64,000 bases of DNA from Bacillus massilioanorexius (GCF_902374955.1 NZ_CABKRX010000102.1:79687-143686); one strand, 5' to 3'. Counted from the first letter of the stretch, positions 27,205-35,712 are shown. Program-made: numbers and translations. The notes: generated from the sequence alone by a model not told the origin.

Positions 27205-27666
27205 ATGACCCAATGGAAAGACTTATTGGTAGAAATAGAAAAGATTGAAGAAAAATATGGAAGTTATCTTAGAAATCCAGTATCAGATATAGAAATTAAA
27301 AAAATGAATCATAGTATTCAGCAGAAATTAGGGAATATTGTATTACCTGAGTCATATATTGAATTTTTGAAGAAAATGAATGGGTTAGACTTTAATGGAT
27401 TAGTAATCTATGGTGTGGATAAAATTCTACTTGATAAGGAAGTAGATGAAGACATCCATGGTTTTATTGAGACAAATGAGATCTGGTATGAAAATGATTG
27501 GCAAAAGCAATATGTATTTTTTGGAGATTCTGATACAGCATGGTATTGCTATGACCAAAAAGAGAATGTATATGTAGAACTCGATAAACCCTCCGGAACT
27601 TTAATTCAGTCATTTGAAAGTTTTGATTTTATGTTAAGTAATGCATTTGAAACAACTCTTTTGTAG
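27205..27666 (+). CDS. SUKH/YrhA-like immunity protein
   Basis: 153 residues, SMI1/KNR4 superfamily, closest in style to YrhA-type members: VLPESYIEFLKKMNGLDFNG, YGVDKILL, and WYCYDQKENVYVELDKPSG. GGGAAGAG precedes the ATG by about 7 bp. It should neutralise the HNH tip encoded immediately upstream. The gene is intact beside a broken toxin. Confidence 0.82.
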   Translation: MTQWKDLLVEIEKIEEKYGSYLRNPVSDIEIKKMNHSIQQKLGNIVLPESYIEFLKKMNGLDFNGLVIYGVDKILLDKEVDEDIHGFIETNEIWYENDWQKQYVFFGDSDTAWYCYDQKENVYVELDKPSGTLIQSFESFDFMLSNAFETTLL

Positions 27667-27787
27667 TGAAATCTCTAGTATAGATCTTTTTATGGGTGTT
27701 AAAATTTGTTAATTGAACTTAGTTGACTAACCATAACGAACTTTTAGCTGATAATATTTATACAAGTAAGAAAATCATTGTTTTGTG

Positions 27788-27820
27788 ACTTTGATTGGCT
27801 ATACGTCTTTCAAAGTTTTT
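27788..27820 (+). terminator. Terminator after immunity gene (second orphan cassette)
   Basis: ACTTTGA, loop containing TTGGCTATACG, TCAAAGT, TTTT. Confidence 0.75.
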
Positions 27821-28054
27821 ATGTTTTAAACATTTTTAATAATTAATTCGGCCATTATTTGAATCCTATATTATAGGATGTTAAGCAGACTTATGAGATT
27901 AGTTCCAGTGGTTCAGAAATAAAAAGAACACACTTTTTACTACTTGGTCTGTCTTTTCATATGAGAATGACAAAGACCATATTCTTAAAGGTGGGCACTT
28001 ACAAGTAGGGTATATCCTCGCCAAGTCAACCAATATAATCGCCACTCAACACTC

Positions 28055-28177
28055 ATGAGTGCCTACAAAAACATCAAGCATGACAAGTTTTATCATTATA
28101 TCTTGAAGCAGAAGACAGATGTGTTTTATGCGATGAAGAGCTTCTTTGCGAAAGAAGAGAAGAAGACGCCGGTTTAA
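28055..28177 (+). pseudogene. Relic 3' end of an unknown gene
   Basis: A 40-codon frame, MSAYKNIKHDKFYHYILKQK and on to a Lys/Glu-rich end. The frame remains open upstream to about 28000 without a start. A T-rich terminator directly follows, so it looks like the surviving tail of a real gene. I do not recognise the family. Confidence 0.35.
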
Positions 28178-28198
28178 AAAGAGCATATTTTAGTCTTG

Positions 28199-28230
28199 AG
28201 CCAGCCTTTGTGGTTGGTTTTTTATTTTTT
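28199..28230 (+). terminator. Terminator of the relic gene
   Basis: AGCCAGCC, TTTGT, GGTTGGTT, then TTTTTATTTTTT: an 8-bp stem with two G-T pairs and a long T tract. Confidence 0.7.
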
Positions 28231-28484
28231 CCTGCGTAAATGTTAACTACAGAAGATCATTAGTTAAAAAGAACGGTTAACGATTTACTAGTTGATGCTT
28301 TGTTGAATAGCCTAAAAGTATGATGACTTTACTGTTCGTTGAAGCGTATTTCATAAAAAAAAGCGACAGATTGACGATAGTAATGAAGTATATAACTTGT
28401 TATGGTTTTTATGATGTCATTTTTTGGGTGATTTTAATTTGTTGTTGAATAGAAAATAAATGTTTTTAAGATAAATAGCGAAAT

Positions 28485-28519
28485 AAGAAAGAGAAAGTAG
28501 CCGTTGCTTTCTCTTTCTT
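28485..28519 (+). terminator. Hairpin upstream of the second LXG gene
   Basis: AAGAAAGAGAAAG, 9-nt loop, CTTTCTCTTTCTT: a perfect 13-bp stem 70 bp before the LXG start. It may end an upstream relic transcript or attenuate the LXG gene. Confidence 0.55.
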
Positions 28520-28589
28520 TAGGATATTTTACAAATGGGATGAGAAACAGGTAGCGGTCATGATCGGTACGTAAAAGGGGTGTTGTCAA

Positions 28590-29453
28590 TTGAAGGTATT
28601 AGAAGTAAACATATTGCAATCTGGAATTGATAAAGTAAAGAACGACCTAAACATACAGGAAAAACAGTTACAACAAATTGAACAAAGTATACAGGGAATC
28701 ATTGATTTACAAGACTCTTTTAAAGGAGAGGGAGGGCAAGCAATCAGGGGATTTTACGAGTCGTATCATCTTCCTTTTTTAAAGGAACTATTGTCGTTTT
28801 ATGGAGAATACATAGAAACCTTGTCACAAATGAAGCTTAACCTAGATTTGTTGGAGCCGAACAATAAAGGTTTTATCAGGGAAAGTTTTTTAGAGTATGA
28901 GGTTTCTGACGGCTTGAAAATGATAAAGGAAAGAACCATGTCTTTAACAGAAGAGGCCAATTCGATTATGTCAGGTGTATCAGATATTGTGTCTCTCCCT
29001 AAACTGGATGATTCTTATGTCCTTCAAGGAATTACGCAGGCCGATCAGAAAAGAGATTTAACGATTGGTCAACTTCACACCTACGATCAACAGCAAACAT
29101 CCGCCTTACTACCTTTGGAAAATAATGTGCAAGCCATGGTACAATATGTTCAACTAGTCTCGACACTCTTTCAAGCACGAAATGGCTCCGTGTCATCGAT
29201 AGAATCCATCTTCTACAGTCAGGATGTATTTCAGCCTCAATTATCTTTGTTCACTTACTCTACTGCAACGTTGAACAAATTGAGTGCCTGGGATAATTTT
29301 TATTTGAATTACTTAAAAAGCAACCCGAATCCTAAAGTGGAACCATTAATCAGCGCTAGAGAAGCGGAAGCGCTCATCCATCAAGAGCGCTCATCCATCA
29401 AGCGGTTGATGAAAGACAAGTCATTGATGAATACAAGGGCATCAACGAAGTGA
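28590..29453 (+). pseudogene. LXG toxin, N-terminal half (split by frameshift)
   Basis: 287 residues carrying the whole LXG export domain (MKVLEVNILQSGIDKVKNDL..., GQAIRGFYESYHLPFL), paralogous to the LXG domain at 19732. TTG start with AAAAGGGGTG upstream. The frame is lost after EAEALIHQ because the 17-bp unit at 29369-29385 is exactly duplicated; 23 out-of-frame residues follow. Deleting one unit joins this half to 29450-30490 as a 627-residue toxin. No DUF5344 partner gene precedes it, unlike the first LXG gene. Confidence 0.88.
29369..29402 (+). repeat. 17-bp exact tandem duplication inside LXG toxin
   Basis: AGCGCTCATCCATCAAG occurs twice head-to-tail (29369-29385, 29386-29402). One unit fits the frame EAEALIHQAVDERQVIDEY, as in the paralogue at 31200. 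The extra 17 bp shifts the frame. Confidence 0.95.
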
Positions 29454-30490
29454 GCGGTATAGACGGGAAATACTATACATTGCCGGACGGCAGGATTTTA
29501 CGGCAATACTTTAGCCCGACGAGGGTCTACAAGTATGAGTATGCCGACAGCATTCCGGAAGAACGAATCGGTGGTGTCAAGGAATCTGGTTCAGCAGCGT
29601 TATCCACCATTCTTGACATCGTTCCGGGCATCTCCAACATAAAAGGCGCCATAGAGGCAAGCGTCGGAGAGGACATCATTACTGGAAGAGAACTTAGCAA
29701 TGTGGAACGGGGAATCGCGTTGGCCGCAATCTTCGGTGGTCCGATTGTTAAAGGTTCTCTGAAATTTGGAAAAGTAGCCATGAGCCAGCTGTCGAAAGTA
29801 AAGAATGTCTTAAATCCCGACAAAGCGATAACATTTGCGAAGGATCTTTACGACGACTACATCAAGAAAGGCATTCAGGCAGGCTATTCCGCTGTCAACG
29901 GTTTGGTGAAGAAAATAGCCAATCTGCCGATGCCAATGAGTCCGAATCTTGCCACCGCAAACGGCATGCCTTTCACCAAGACCATCGGCGAATCAATGAC
30001 GGAAGCGAAAGAAACGATTGTGCAGATGGCGGGGAAAGTGAAGGGTACGGGTAATAAAATAGATTCTGATTTAATAAAAAAATATATTAGAGATATAGAA
30101 GGGCGAACAGGCAGAGAGTTACCTAAAAACCAAATAGAGAAGTTGAAGGAAGCCTTAAGAAATAAGGAATATAAAAAAATGTCACCAATAGAAACAGCTA
30201 AGCATAGGGCAGAATTTGATAAAGTAAAAAATAAAGTAATTAAAGAGTGGGAAGAAAATACTGGGCAAAAGTGGCCTATGTATAATGAAAATGTTATTTC
30301 AGAAAAAACAGGTAAAATAATTAGGAAACAAGGAGATAAGTATGATGCTCATCATATAATTGAAAATACTTTTGGCGGAGAACATGAATGGTGGAATATG
30401 CATCCTGCAAAATTCCCAAATGATCATCAAGCTAGTATTCATGGAGCAGGTTCACCAGCAAATACACTATTTAAAGGAGGTAAAAAATAA
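29450..30490 (+). pseudogene. LXG toxin, linker and HNH tip (split by frameshift)
   Basis: 346 residues: pre-toxin linker (GRILRQYFSP, VKESGSAALSTILDIVPGIS, ERGIALAAIFGGPIVKG) and an HNH-type tip with YDAHHIIENTFGGEHEWWN and HQASIHGAG. The GTG at 29450 overlaps the stop of the upstream half (GTGA) but has no ribosome-binding site, so only weak reinitiation is expected; a product made this way would lack the export domain. The stop overlaps the immunity start (TAATG). The tip is a homologue of 25022-25483. Confidence 0.85.
29489..29755 (+). repeat. 267-bp linker repeat, copy 1
   Basis: Nearly identical to 31323-31589, with about two mismatches (near 29500 and 29522). Lies in the pre-toxin linker of the second LXG gene. 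Similarity drops sharply on both sides, which suggests recent gene conversion or duplication. Confidence 0.9.
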
Positions 30491-30930
30491 TGAGCTATGA
30501 ATTCATTAAGGCAAATCAAGAAAATAGTTTTTATCCAGTGACTGAAAACGAAATAAAGGAGGTTGAGAAGGAACTTGATTTGAAATTTCCTAAAGAGTTA
30601 GTTAATTTTTATATAGAGGTTGGCTACGGATTTATTAAAGGTTCAGAGTTTACTATTAATCGTATTATGGACCCATATTCAGTAAGAGATTTTCGATTAA
30701 GAGTTAATGATTTTGAATTTTATCCCGACATAGAAATCTATGCTGAATTTAAGAATAACAAACTAATATTTTTTGAAGGCAGTGAATCGGCTTTAATGTC
30801 TATAGAATTGAATGAAAATAATAGAAGTGCAGTTTACTATTATGATATTCAAATTGCGACTTCTCTTGAAGAATTTTTAAGAAAGATAGAAGAAAATGAT
30901 AAATATTACTTGGATTTACTAGCTGATTAA
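30490..30930 (+). CDS. SUKH (SMI1/KNR4) immunity protein
   Basis: 146 residues, SMI1/KNR4 superfamily: FPKELVNFYIEVGYGFIKGS and YYDIQIATSLEEFLRKI. Paralogue of 25492-25929. AAAGGAGG lies 8 bp upstream; the ATG overlaps the toxin stop. Intact and next to the toxin tip it is expected to block. Confidence 0.87.
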   Translation: MSYEFIKANQENSFYPVTENEIKEVEKELDLKFPKELVNFYIEVGYGFIKGSEFTINRIMDPYSVRDFRLRVNDFEFYPDIEIYAEFKNNKLIFFEGSESALMSIELNENNRSAVYYYDIQIATSLEEFLRKIEENDKYYLDLLAD

Positions 30931-30942
30931 AGAACGATAATC

Positions 30943-30982
30943 AAAAAAACTTGAATGTTTTTACGCCTTTCAAGTTTTTTTG
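30943..30982 (+). terminator. Terminator after immunity gene
   Basis: AAAAAAACTTGA, loop, TCAAGTTTTTTT. Confidence 0.8.
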
Positions 30983-31322
30983 ATTTCATGTATGTTAAAC
31001 AAATAATTAACCCTCATCCTTCCCTCAATTTATAATTCGTTTGATGCACTAGTTTGTACTTAAAGATACTATAGAATACGTATCCCTCCTTTTTTAAGCT
31101 CCAAACGGACATTGTTCACAATAGATTCTATCTTGTACAATCCTAGTTGTATATCAATCATCTATTCCATATATACCTAGTATATTTGAATTATTTGATA
31201 TGAGTGCTCGAGAAGCAGAAGCGTTGATGCGTCATGCGAAGGATTCTGTCGAAGTGATTGACGAATACAATGGTATGAACGAAGTCAGTACCATTAGTGG
31301 CCATTACTATACATTAGGTGAT

Positions 31323-31589
31323 GGCAGGATTTTGCGGCAATACTTTAGCCCGACGGGGGTCTACAAGTATGAGTATGCCGACAGCATTCCGGAAGAACGA
31401 ATCGGTGGTGTCAAGGAATCTGGTTCAGCAGCGTTATCCACCATTCTTGACATCGTTCCGGGCATCTCCAACATAAAAGGCGCCATAGAGGCAAGCGTCG
31501 GAGAGGACATCATTACTGGAAGAGAACTTAGCAATGTGGAACGGGGAATCGCGTTGGCCGCAATCTTCGGTGGTCCGATTGTTAAAGGT
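31323..31589 (+). repeat. 267-bp linker repeat, copy 2
   Basis: Nearly identical copy of 29489-29755, offset 1834 bp, same orientation. Confidence 0.9.
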
Positions 31590-32055
31590 GTTTCAAAATT
31601 AGGAAAAGCAGGCATGAAGCAGCTTTCGAAAGTGAAGAATGTCTTTAATCCTGATAAAGTGAAATCATTGGCGAAGGGTTTCTATGACGACTACATCCAA
31701 ACAGGCATTCAAAAAGGTACTTCTGTATTCAAAGATTTAGTCAAAAAAGTGGCCGATTTACCAGTAACCACCCCAAGTCTCGCCACCACAAACGGCATGG
31801 CTTTCACGAAAACCATCGGTGAAACGATGAAAGAAGCGAGGAAACCATTGTGCAGATGGCGGGGAAAGTGAAGGATGCAGCTCCTGCTGTAGTAAAAGAG
31901 AAAGAGCAATCTTTTGCTGATTTTGAGTATATTAAAGATATTGAAATGGAAGAGCCTGTGATTCTAAAAGGTGAACTACCATGGGGACCAGGGAATATTG
32001 ATAAATTAGGCAAACTAGTTAAAGGAGTACCTTCTAAGCTATCTAAGGGTACTGG

Positions 32056-32083
32056 TAAAGAATATAAAATAAAGAATATAAAA
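32056..32083 (+). repeat. 14-bp exact tandem duplication inside LHH toxin
   Basis: TAAAGAATATAAAA occurs twice head-to-tail (32056-32069, 32070-32083). Removing one unit restores GTGKEYKNYKAVEYNGTTKV through to the LHH tip. Confidence 0.92.
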
Positions 32084-32486
32084 ACTATAAGGCTGTAGAA
32101 TATAACGGGACAACCAAAGTTGATGGTGAAGTGAGGGATATTAGTAGAAGGGTTTTTCAAAGGTTAGATATTGATTATAAGAGAGTCGACCCTATGACTG
32201 GTAAGACAAATTACCAATTAATGAAAAGTGGAAAAACGCCAATTTGGAAAGATGGGACTAAAATAGAACTTCATCATTTAATTCAAAGAGAGCCAGGATC
32301 AATGGTAGAGCTCCCAAGTAGTATGCATAAGGAATATGATAAGATCTTGCATGGGCTAGTGGAGAATGGTGGAAGTTTTAGAAATGATCCTGTTTTAAAA
32401 AAGCAATATGAAAACTTTAGGGCGAAATATTGGAGATGGAGAGCTAAACAAATAGATAAAGACGAATTATAAAAGGAGGATTTTGA

Positions 32487-32936
32487 ATGAATAAAGATGA
32501 ACTAACAAATTTTATTAAGAGAAATATGGAATCAGATGACTTTACTGGCGGAGCGAATGAAAAACAGATTGATTATGTTCAAGATACACTAGAGTTAGAA
32601 TTACCTGAAAGCTATAAGTGGTTTTTAACTAATTATGGATCTGGTGGGTTATTTGGAGTTGATATTTTAGGAGTTGCTAAGTCGAATATTGCTTCTGTTG
32701 TTATTGAAACGAAGAGTTATAGAGATTTGGGGATGGATAGAAATTTAGTTGTTATAGAAGATATTGGGGAGTATGCTTATTGTTTAGCTACAAGTAATAT
32801 GGAGAATAATGAGTGCCCAGTTATAGCGTGGAATAGACAAGGTGGGCTTGATGACTACAATACTGCAAATGACTTTTATGAGTTTTTATCACAAAGGTTA
32901 TTGGATGCTAAAGAAGCATGGGAAGAAGATTTTTAA
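32487..32936 (+). CDS. SUKH immunity protein, YobK-like
   Basis: 149 residues, SMI1/KNR4 superfamily: LPESYKWFLTNYGSGGLFGV, VVIEDIGEYAYCLATS and CPVIAWNRQ closely resemble B. subtilis YobK as I remember it, the antidote of the LXG toxin YobL. AAAAGGAGG precedes the ATG. Intact, although the adjoining LHH toxin is broken and lacks its export domain. Confidence 0.88.
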   Translation: MNKDELTNFIKRNMESDDFTGGANEKQIDYVQDTLELELPESYKWFLTNYGSGGLFGVDILGVAKSNIASVVIETKSYRDLGMDRNLVVIEDIGEYAYCLATSNMENNECPVIAWNRQGGLDDYNTANDFYEFLSQRLLDAKEAWEEDF

Positions 32937-32943
32937 TATGAAG

Positions 32944-32982
32944 ATGACCTTGTTTTAAGCTTAAACAAGGTCATTTTTATTT
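32944..32982 (+). terminator. Terminator after YobK-like gene
   Basis: TGACCTTGTTT, AAGCTT-type centre, AAACAAGGTCA, then TTTTTATTTTTT. Confidence 0.88.
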
Positions 32983-32991
32983 TTTATTATG

Positions 32992-33300
32992 GGGCTATCT
33001 AGTGCCGAATAAAATTGCCTTAATTATGAGAATAGATATAACTATTGAAAGCCCTACAAGATCTCTAACCAAATTATTCAGTACGTACAACAACTACAAA
33101 ATATATACCCTAATTCACGTTTTTTCATCTCAGTAAATACCATATTATTATTAGTTACTATCATTACAAACTCTCCAATAACCAATCTATGTTTTTTACT
33201 ACTAATTAAACTTTTTCGCAACTTTGACGTATATAGAACGATTACTATGTCGAGAGGCTATTCCACCTCGATTAACTCCTGAATGTAGATGTTTAACACA
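32992..33300 (+). repeat. Long diverged repeat, copy B
   Basis: Diverged copy of 22205-22512 in the same orientation, again directly after a toxin-immunity cassette and its terminator. It ends in the remnant of an XRE gene. Confidence 0.8.
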
Positions 33301-33360
33301 TTAAATAATGTCATCGATCCTACTTCATTAGTCAAAGAACTACAATCCAATCTACGGATG
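33241..33360. pseudogene. Fused relics of XRE repressor and LXG linker
   Basis: On the minus strand, 33300-33258 still encodes LNIYIQELIEVE, matching the XRE C-terminus (LDIDIQELIEVE). Right beside it on the plus strand, 33306-33356 (codons NVIDPTSLVKELQSNLR) matches the first LXG toxin around 20985 (NVLNPLPLVKALQSKLK). This is a deletion scar joining the two. Confidence 0.65.
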
Positions 33361-33679
33361 AACCAGTTTCCGAAGAATATATAAATGAGGTGGGAAATCA
33401 GATAGGGAATACACTTCCGAGTGATTATGTAGAATGCGTCCACAATAATACCCACTACCTGTCCCGTCTTGGTTAAATAATACTTTTTACGTGATTATTT
33501 TAATCATTAGTATGGGGTGTGTAACTCAGGGTTTAGAGTGGAAAACGAATAAGCAGGTTAAAGAGAGTTAAATAAAATCGGCGATAATACGAAATACTTC
33601 TGGAATAGAATTATGAAATATTCGTACTCTTATGAAAAAAATGGTGAAAAGTAAGATTTGAGATGTAAGGAATGTTAAA
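33361..33679. other. Gene-remnant stretch
   Basis: No intact gene. A short frame near 33480-33570 (FYVIILIISMGC, then VTQGLEWKTN) resembles a decayed lipoprotein signal, without a start codon. Confidence 0.35.
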
Positions 33680-33720
33680 TAGAATCGAAAGGGTTACAAT
33701 ACATAGACCTTTCGATTCTA
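33680..33720 (-). terminator. Terminator of the lipoprotein gene
   Basis: TAGAATCGAAAGG / CCTTTCGATTCTA, a perfect 13-bp stem with a 15-nt loop, overlapping the lipoprotein stop. Confidence 0.75.
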
Positions 33721-34119
33721 ATTTCTTCTAATTAAAATAATGGAATCTGAAGGAGTAATCCTGTCTAGATGTTTAGCTACAAGATCGCCATACCTACGTA
33801 AGATCTCTGCATATTGGACTACCTTGTTATCGTGTTTAAAAACGATTAAATGAATATCATCTCTCACTTCAATGTCACTAGGATCTTTAAAGGAAATGCC
33901 TAGCTCTTTATTGATACTCTCTTGTGTGGTGTAAGGTGGAAAAATGTAGGCACGATCCCATGTGAAATCTACCAAATTATTTATGTCGATTTCCTTTGAA
34001 CGATTTTCTTTTATTATTTCATTTATCTTTTCTTCAAAAGCAGAATTGTGAAGGGTTGCTGTTGATTTACAGCCTCCTAAAAGTAAAAGTGTAACAACTA
34101 TCAATATGACTTTCTTCAA
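33718..34119 (-). CDS. Small lipoprotein of unknown function
   Basis: 133 residues from TTG 34119, selected because GGGAGAGG lies 7 bp upstream; the longer ATG start lacks a site and would disturb the signal. Lipoprotein signal peptide with a lipobox TLLLLGGC, so lipid-anchored outside the membrane. The mature part (FEEKINEIIKENRS, FTWDRAYIFPPYTTQESINK, DIHLIVFKHDNKVVQYAEI) resembles small Bacillus lipoproteins with this WDR-Y-FPPY motif, but I cannot name a function. Confidence 0.8.
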   Translation of the reverse strand: MKKVILIVVTLLLLGGCKSTATLHNSAFEEKINEIIKENRSKEIDINNLVDFTWDRAYIFPPYTTQESINKELGISFKDPSDIEVRDDIHLIVFKHDNKVVQYAEILRRYGDLVAKHLDRITPSDSIILIRRN

Positions 34120-34276
34120 ATAAAGACCTCTCCCTTTACTAGCCCTCATGTTTCCATTTTAGCATTTCATTTATCTTGAATCTTAGAAACTTTTTATATT
34201 TTAGAGATTTCTTCATCCTTTGTTCCTTTATAATAAAAGAAAAATATCAAAAATCATAAATAGTTGAGGAGTATGG

Positions 34277-35194
34277 ATGAAACTAGAAAGATTATTATCG
34301 ATATTACTATTATTATTGAAGGAAGAGCGTATAACAGCAGATTTTTTAGCCGAGCGTTTTGAGGTAACGAAGCGGACGATTTATCGTGATATGGAATCAT
34401 TAATGATGGCAGGTATACCAATTGTTACTTTTAGTGGAAAAGGGGGAGGATATGGATTAGTAGACTCCTATAAAATGTCTGTTTTTACTTTTAGTGAAGA
34501 AGAAAAGCAATTACTTTATCATAGCTTGGATAATCGAATGCAATTGTTGGAAAGTAAGCCTATTGAAGAATTACAAGGGAAAATTGAGCAATTATCAACT
34601 AATATTTCTCCTATACCCATTCGATTATCTAGTCCTTCGGTTAACCGTCCTGAAATTGATGTAGAAGTGAAAAATCGGATGGAAAGTATACTTGAAGCTA
34701 TTGATCAAGGGTTTGATCTTGTTTTTTCATATGTTAGCTATAAAGGTGAAATGACGAGGCGAACAGTGCGACCTAATACCATGCTTTTGCAAAATGGTAG
34801 CTGGTATGTAGAGGGCTATTGTCACTTAAGACAAAGCGATAGAATGTTTAAACTTACGAGAATGCAAGATCTTCAAGTGATAGAAGCAAAGAAAGTAACG
34901 ACTCCTCTTACTAAAAGTCTAGATCTTCCTATGGAGGATAAGAAGCCTCCAATGAATGTAGTTCTCCATTTTGATAAAAGTAGATTGGGATTATTATACG
35001 ATTATTTTAGTAAGCAAGAGATTAAAGAAGTAACGGAAGATTATGTGAAAGTACAAATTACATATGAATATGATTTTGATATCATTCCATTTCTTTTAAG
35101 CTTTGGGGATAAAGTGAAAATTATTGAACCACTTGAATTAATTGACATGCTTCAAATGGAAATAAAAAAAATCAAAGAAATTTATAAAAGCTGA
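34277..35194 (+). CDS. YafY/DeoR-type regulator with WYL domain
   Basis: 305 residues: N-terminal winged helix-turn-helix (ITADFLAERFEVTKRTIYRD, about 18-37), middle WYL ligand-sensing domain (about 140-210: YVSYKGEMTRRTVRPNTMLL, SWYVEGYCHLR), and a C-terminal WCX-like extension. The ATG has TTGAGGAG upstream. It is co-directional with a GyrI-like gene 59 bp downstream, a common pairing, but a terminator hairpin lies between. Ligand unknown. Confidence 0.9.
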   Translation: MKLERLLSILLLLLKEERITADFLAERFEVTKRTIYRDMESLMMAGIPIVTFSGKGGGYGLVDSYKMSVFTFSEEEKQLLYHSLDNRMQLLESKPIEELQGKIEQLSTNISPIPIRLSSPSVNRPEIDVEVKNRMESILEAIDQGFDLVFSYVSYKGEMTRRTVRPNTMLLQNGSWYVEGYCHLRQSDRMFKLTRMQDLQVIEAKKVTTPLTKSLDLPMEDKKPPMNVVLHFDKSRLGLLYDYFSKQEIKEVTEDYVKVQITYEYDFDIIPFLLSFGDKVKIIEPLELIDMLQMEIKKIKEIYKS

Positions 35195-35215
35195 CAGATA
35201 GATGTCAGCTTTTAT
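35187..35215 (+). terminator. Terminator after WYL regulator
   Basis: AAAGCTGACA, GATAGA, TGTCAGCTTTT; overlaps the last codons. Confidence 0.8.
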
Positions 35216-35253
35216 TTGTTATCTTTATATCAAACGAAAGGTTGGTGCTTACG

Positions 35254-35712
35254 ATGGAATATACAACAGTTAATATCGAACAAAAAGTGATAGCAGGTAT
35301 TGGTATTCGTACAACAAATAAAAATGGGAAATCTATGCAGGATATCGGGATTACTTGGCAAACATTTATTGAAGAAAAGTGGATGGAGCGCATTCCTAAT
35401 CAAGTAAATGCGTTAGCCTACGGGGTATATAGTAACTATGAAGGTGATGCATCCAAGCCTTATGATTTTTTAGCGGGTATTGAAGTGAAGAGCCCAATAG
35501 GAATCGATGGAATCCAATATGTCACAATTCCTAGTGGTACATATGCAAAGTTTACAGTAGTTGGACATATGCAAACAGCTGTTGGGGAAGCATGGGAAAA
35601 AATATGGTCGATGGATTTACCTAGAGCCTATGATTATGATTTTGAGGTGTATCATAATGATTCTACCGATATGAATAATCAGACCATTGATTTATATATT
35701 TCTTTACAATAA
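35254..35712 (+). CDS. GyrI-like / AraC effector-binding domain protein
   Basis: 152 residues; a free-standing SOUL/GyrI-like small-molecule binding domain: INVEQK-type opening (MEYTTVNIEQKVIAGIGIRT), AYGVYSNYEGDASKPYDFLA, and the closing YDFEVYHNDSTDMNNQTIDL with the family's conserved Glu and D/Y pattern. ATG 35254 is preferred to an upstream GTG, with AAGGTTGG in front. Its ligand is unknown; these proteins often bind hydrophobic or cationic compounds. Confidence 0.85.
   Translation: MEYTTVNIEQKVIAGIGIRTTNKNGKSMQDIGITWQTFIEEKWMERIPNQVNALAYGVYSNYEGDASKPYDFLAGIEVKSPIGIDGIQYVTIPSGTYAKFTVVGHMQTAVGEAWEKIWSMDLPRAYDYDFEVYHNDSTDMNNQTIDLYISLQ

Larger units (their letters stand above)
27667..28589. 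other. Decayed intergenic region
   Basis: About 920 bp without an intact gene. It holds the terminator at 27788-27820, a 40-codon relic frame (28055-28177) with its own terminator (28199-28230), and a strong hairpin (28485-28519) before the second LXG gene. Confidence 0.6.
31200..32472 (+). pseudogene. Orphan LXG linker plus LHH toxin tip, two frameshifts
   Basis: Begins at ATGAGTGCTCGAGAAGCAG, matching ISAREAEAL in the second LXG gene, so the LXG export domain is absent; no ribosome-binding site is present. First half of the linker is nearly identical to 29489-29755; the rest resembles 26450-26700. Frame is lost near 31837 (KEAKETIVQ reads KEARKPLCR, one base missing) and again at a 14-bp duplication (32056-32083). 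Repairing both gives 419 residues ending in an LHH nuclease tip (KIELHHLIQREPGSMVELPS). Confidence 0.82.

Noticed and set aside
29430..29470. Programmed frameshift joining the two LXG halves
   Set aside because: No slippery heptamer or pseudoknot; the tandem duplication fully explains the shift.
29369..32083. Frameshifts as sequencing errors
   Set aside because: Exact 17-bp and 14-bp duplications are not a usual sequencing error type, though resequencing would settle it. The single-base lesions (27093, 31837, about 60775) are less certain.
22205..33300. CRISPR array
   Set aside because: Repeats are long, few and unevenly spaced; no cas genes.
33258..33455. 65-codon minus-strand frame
   Set aside because: Only its last 12 residues match the XRE protein; the rest is antisense to an LXG relic, so it is a remnant and not a gene.
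18567..33600. Prophage
   Set aside because: Despite a repressor-recombinase pair, no phage structural, terminase, lysis or replication genes occur; it is a toxin-cassette locus.
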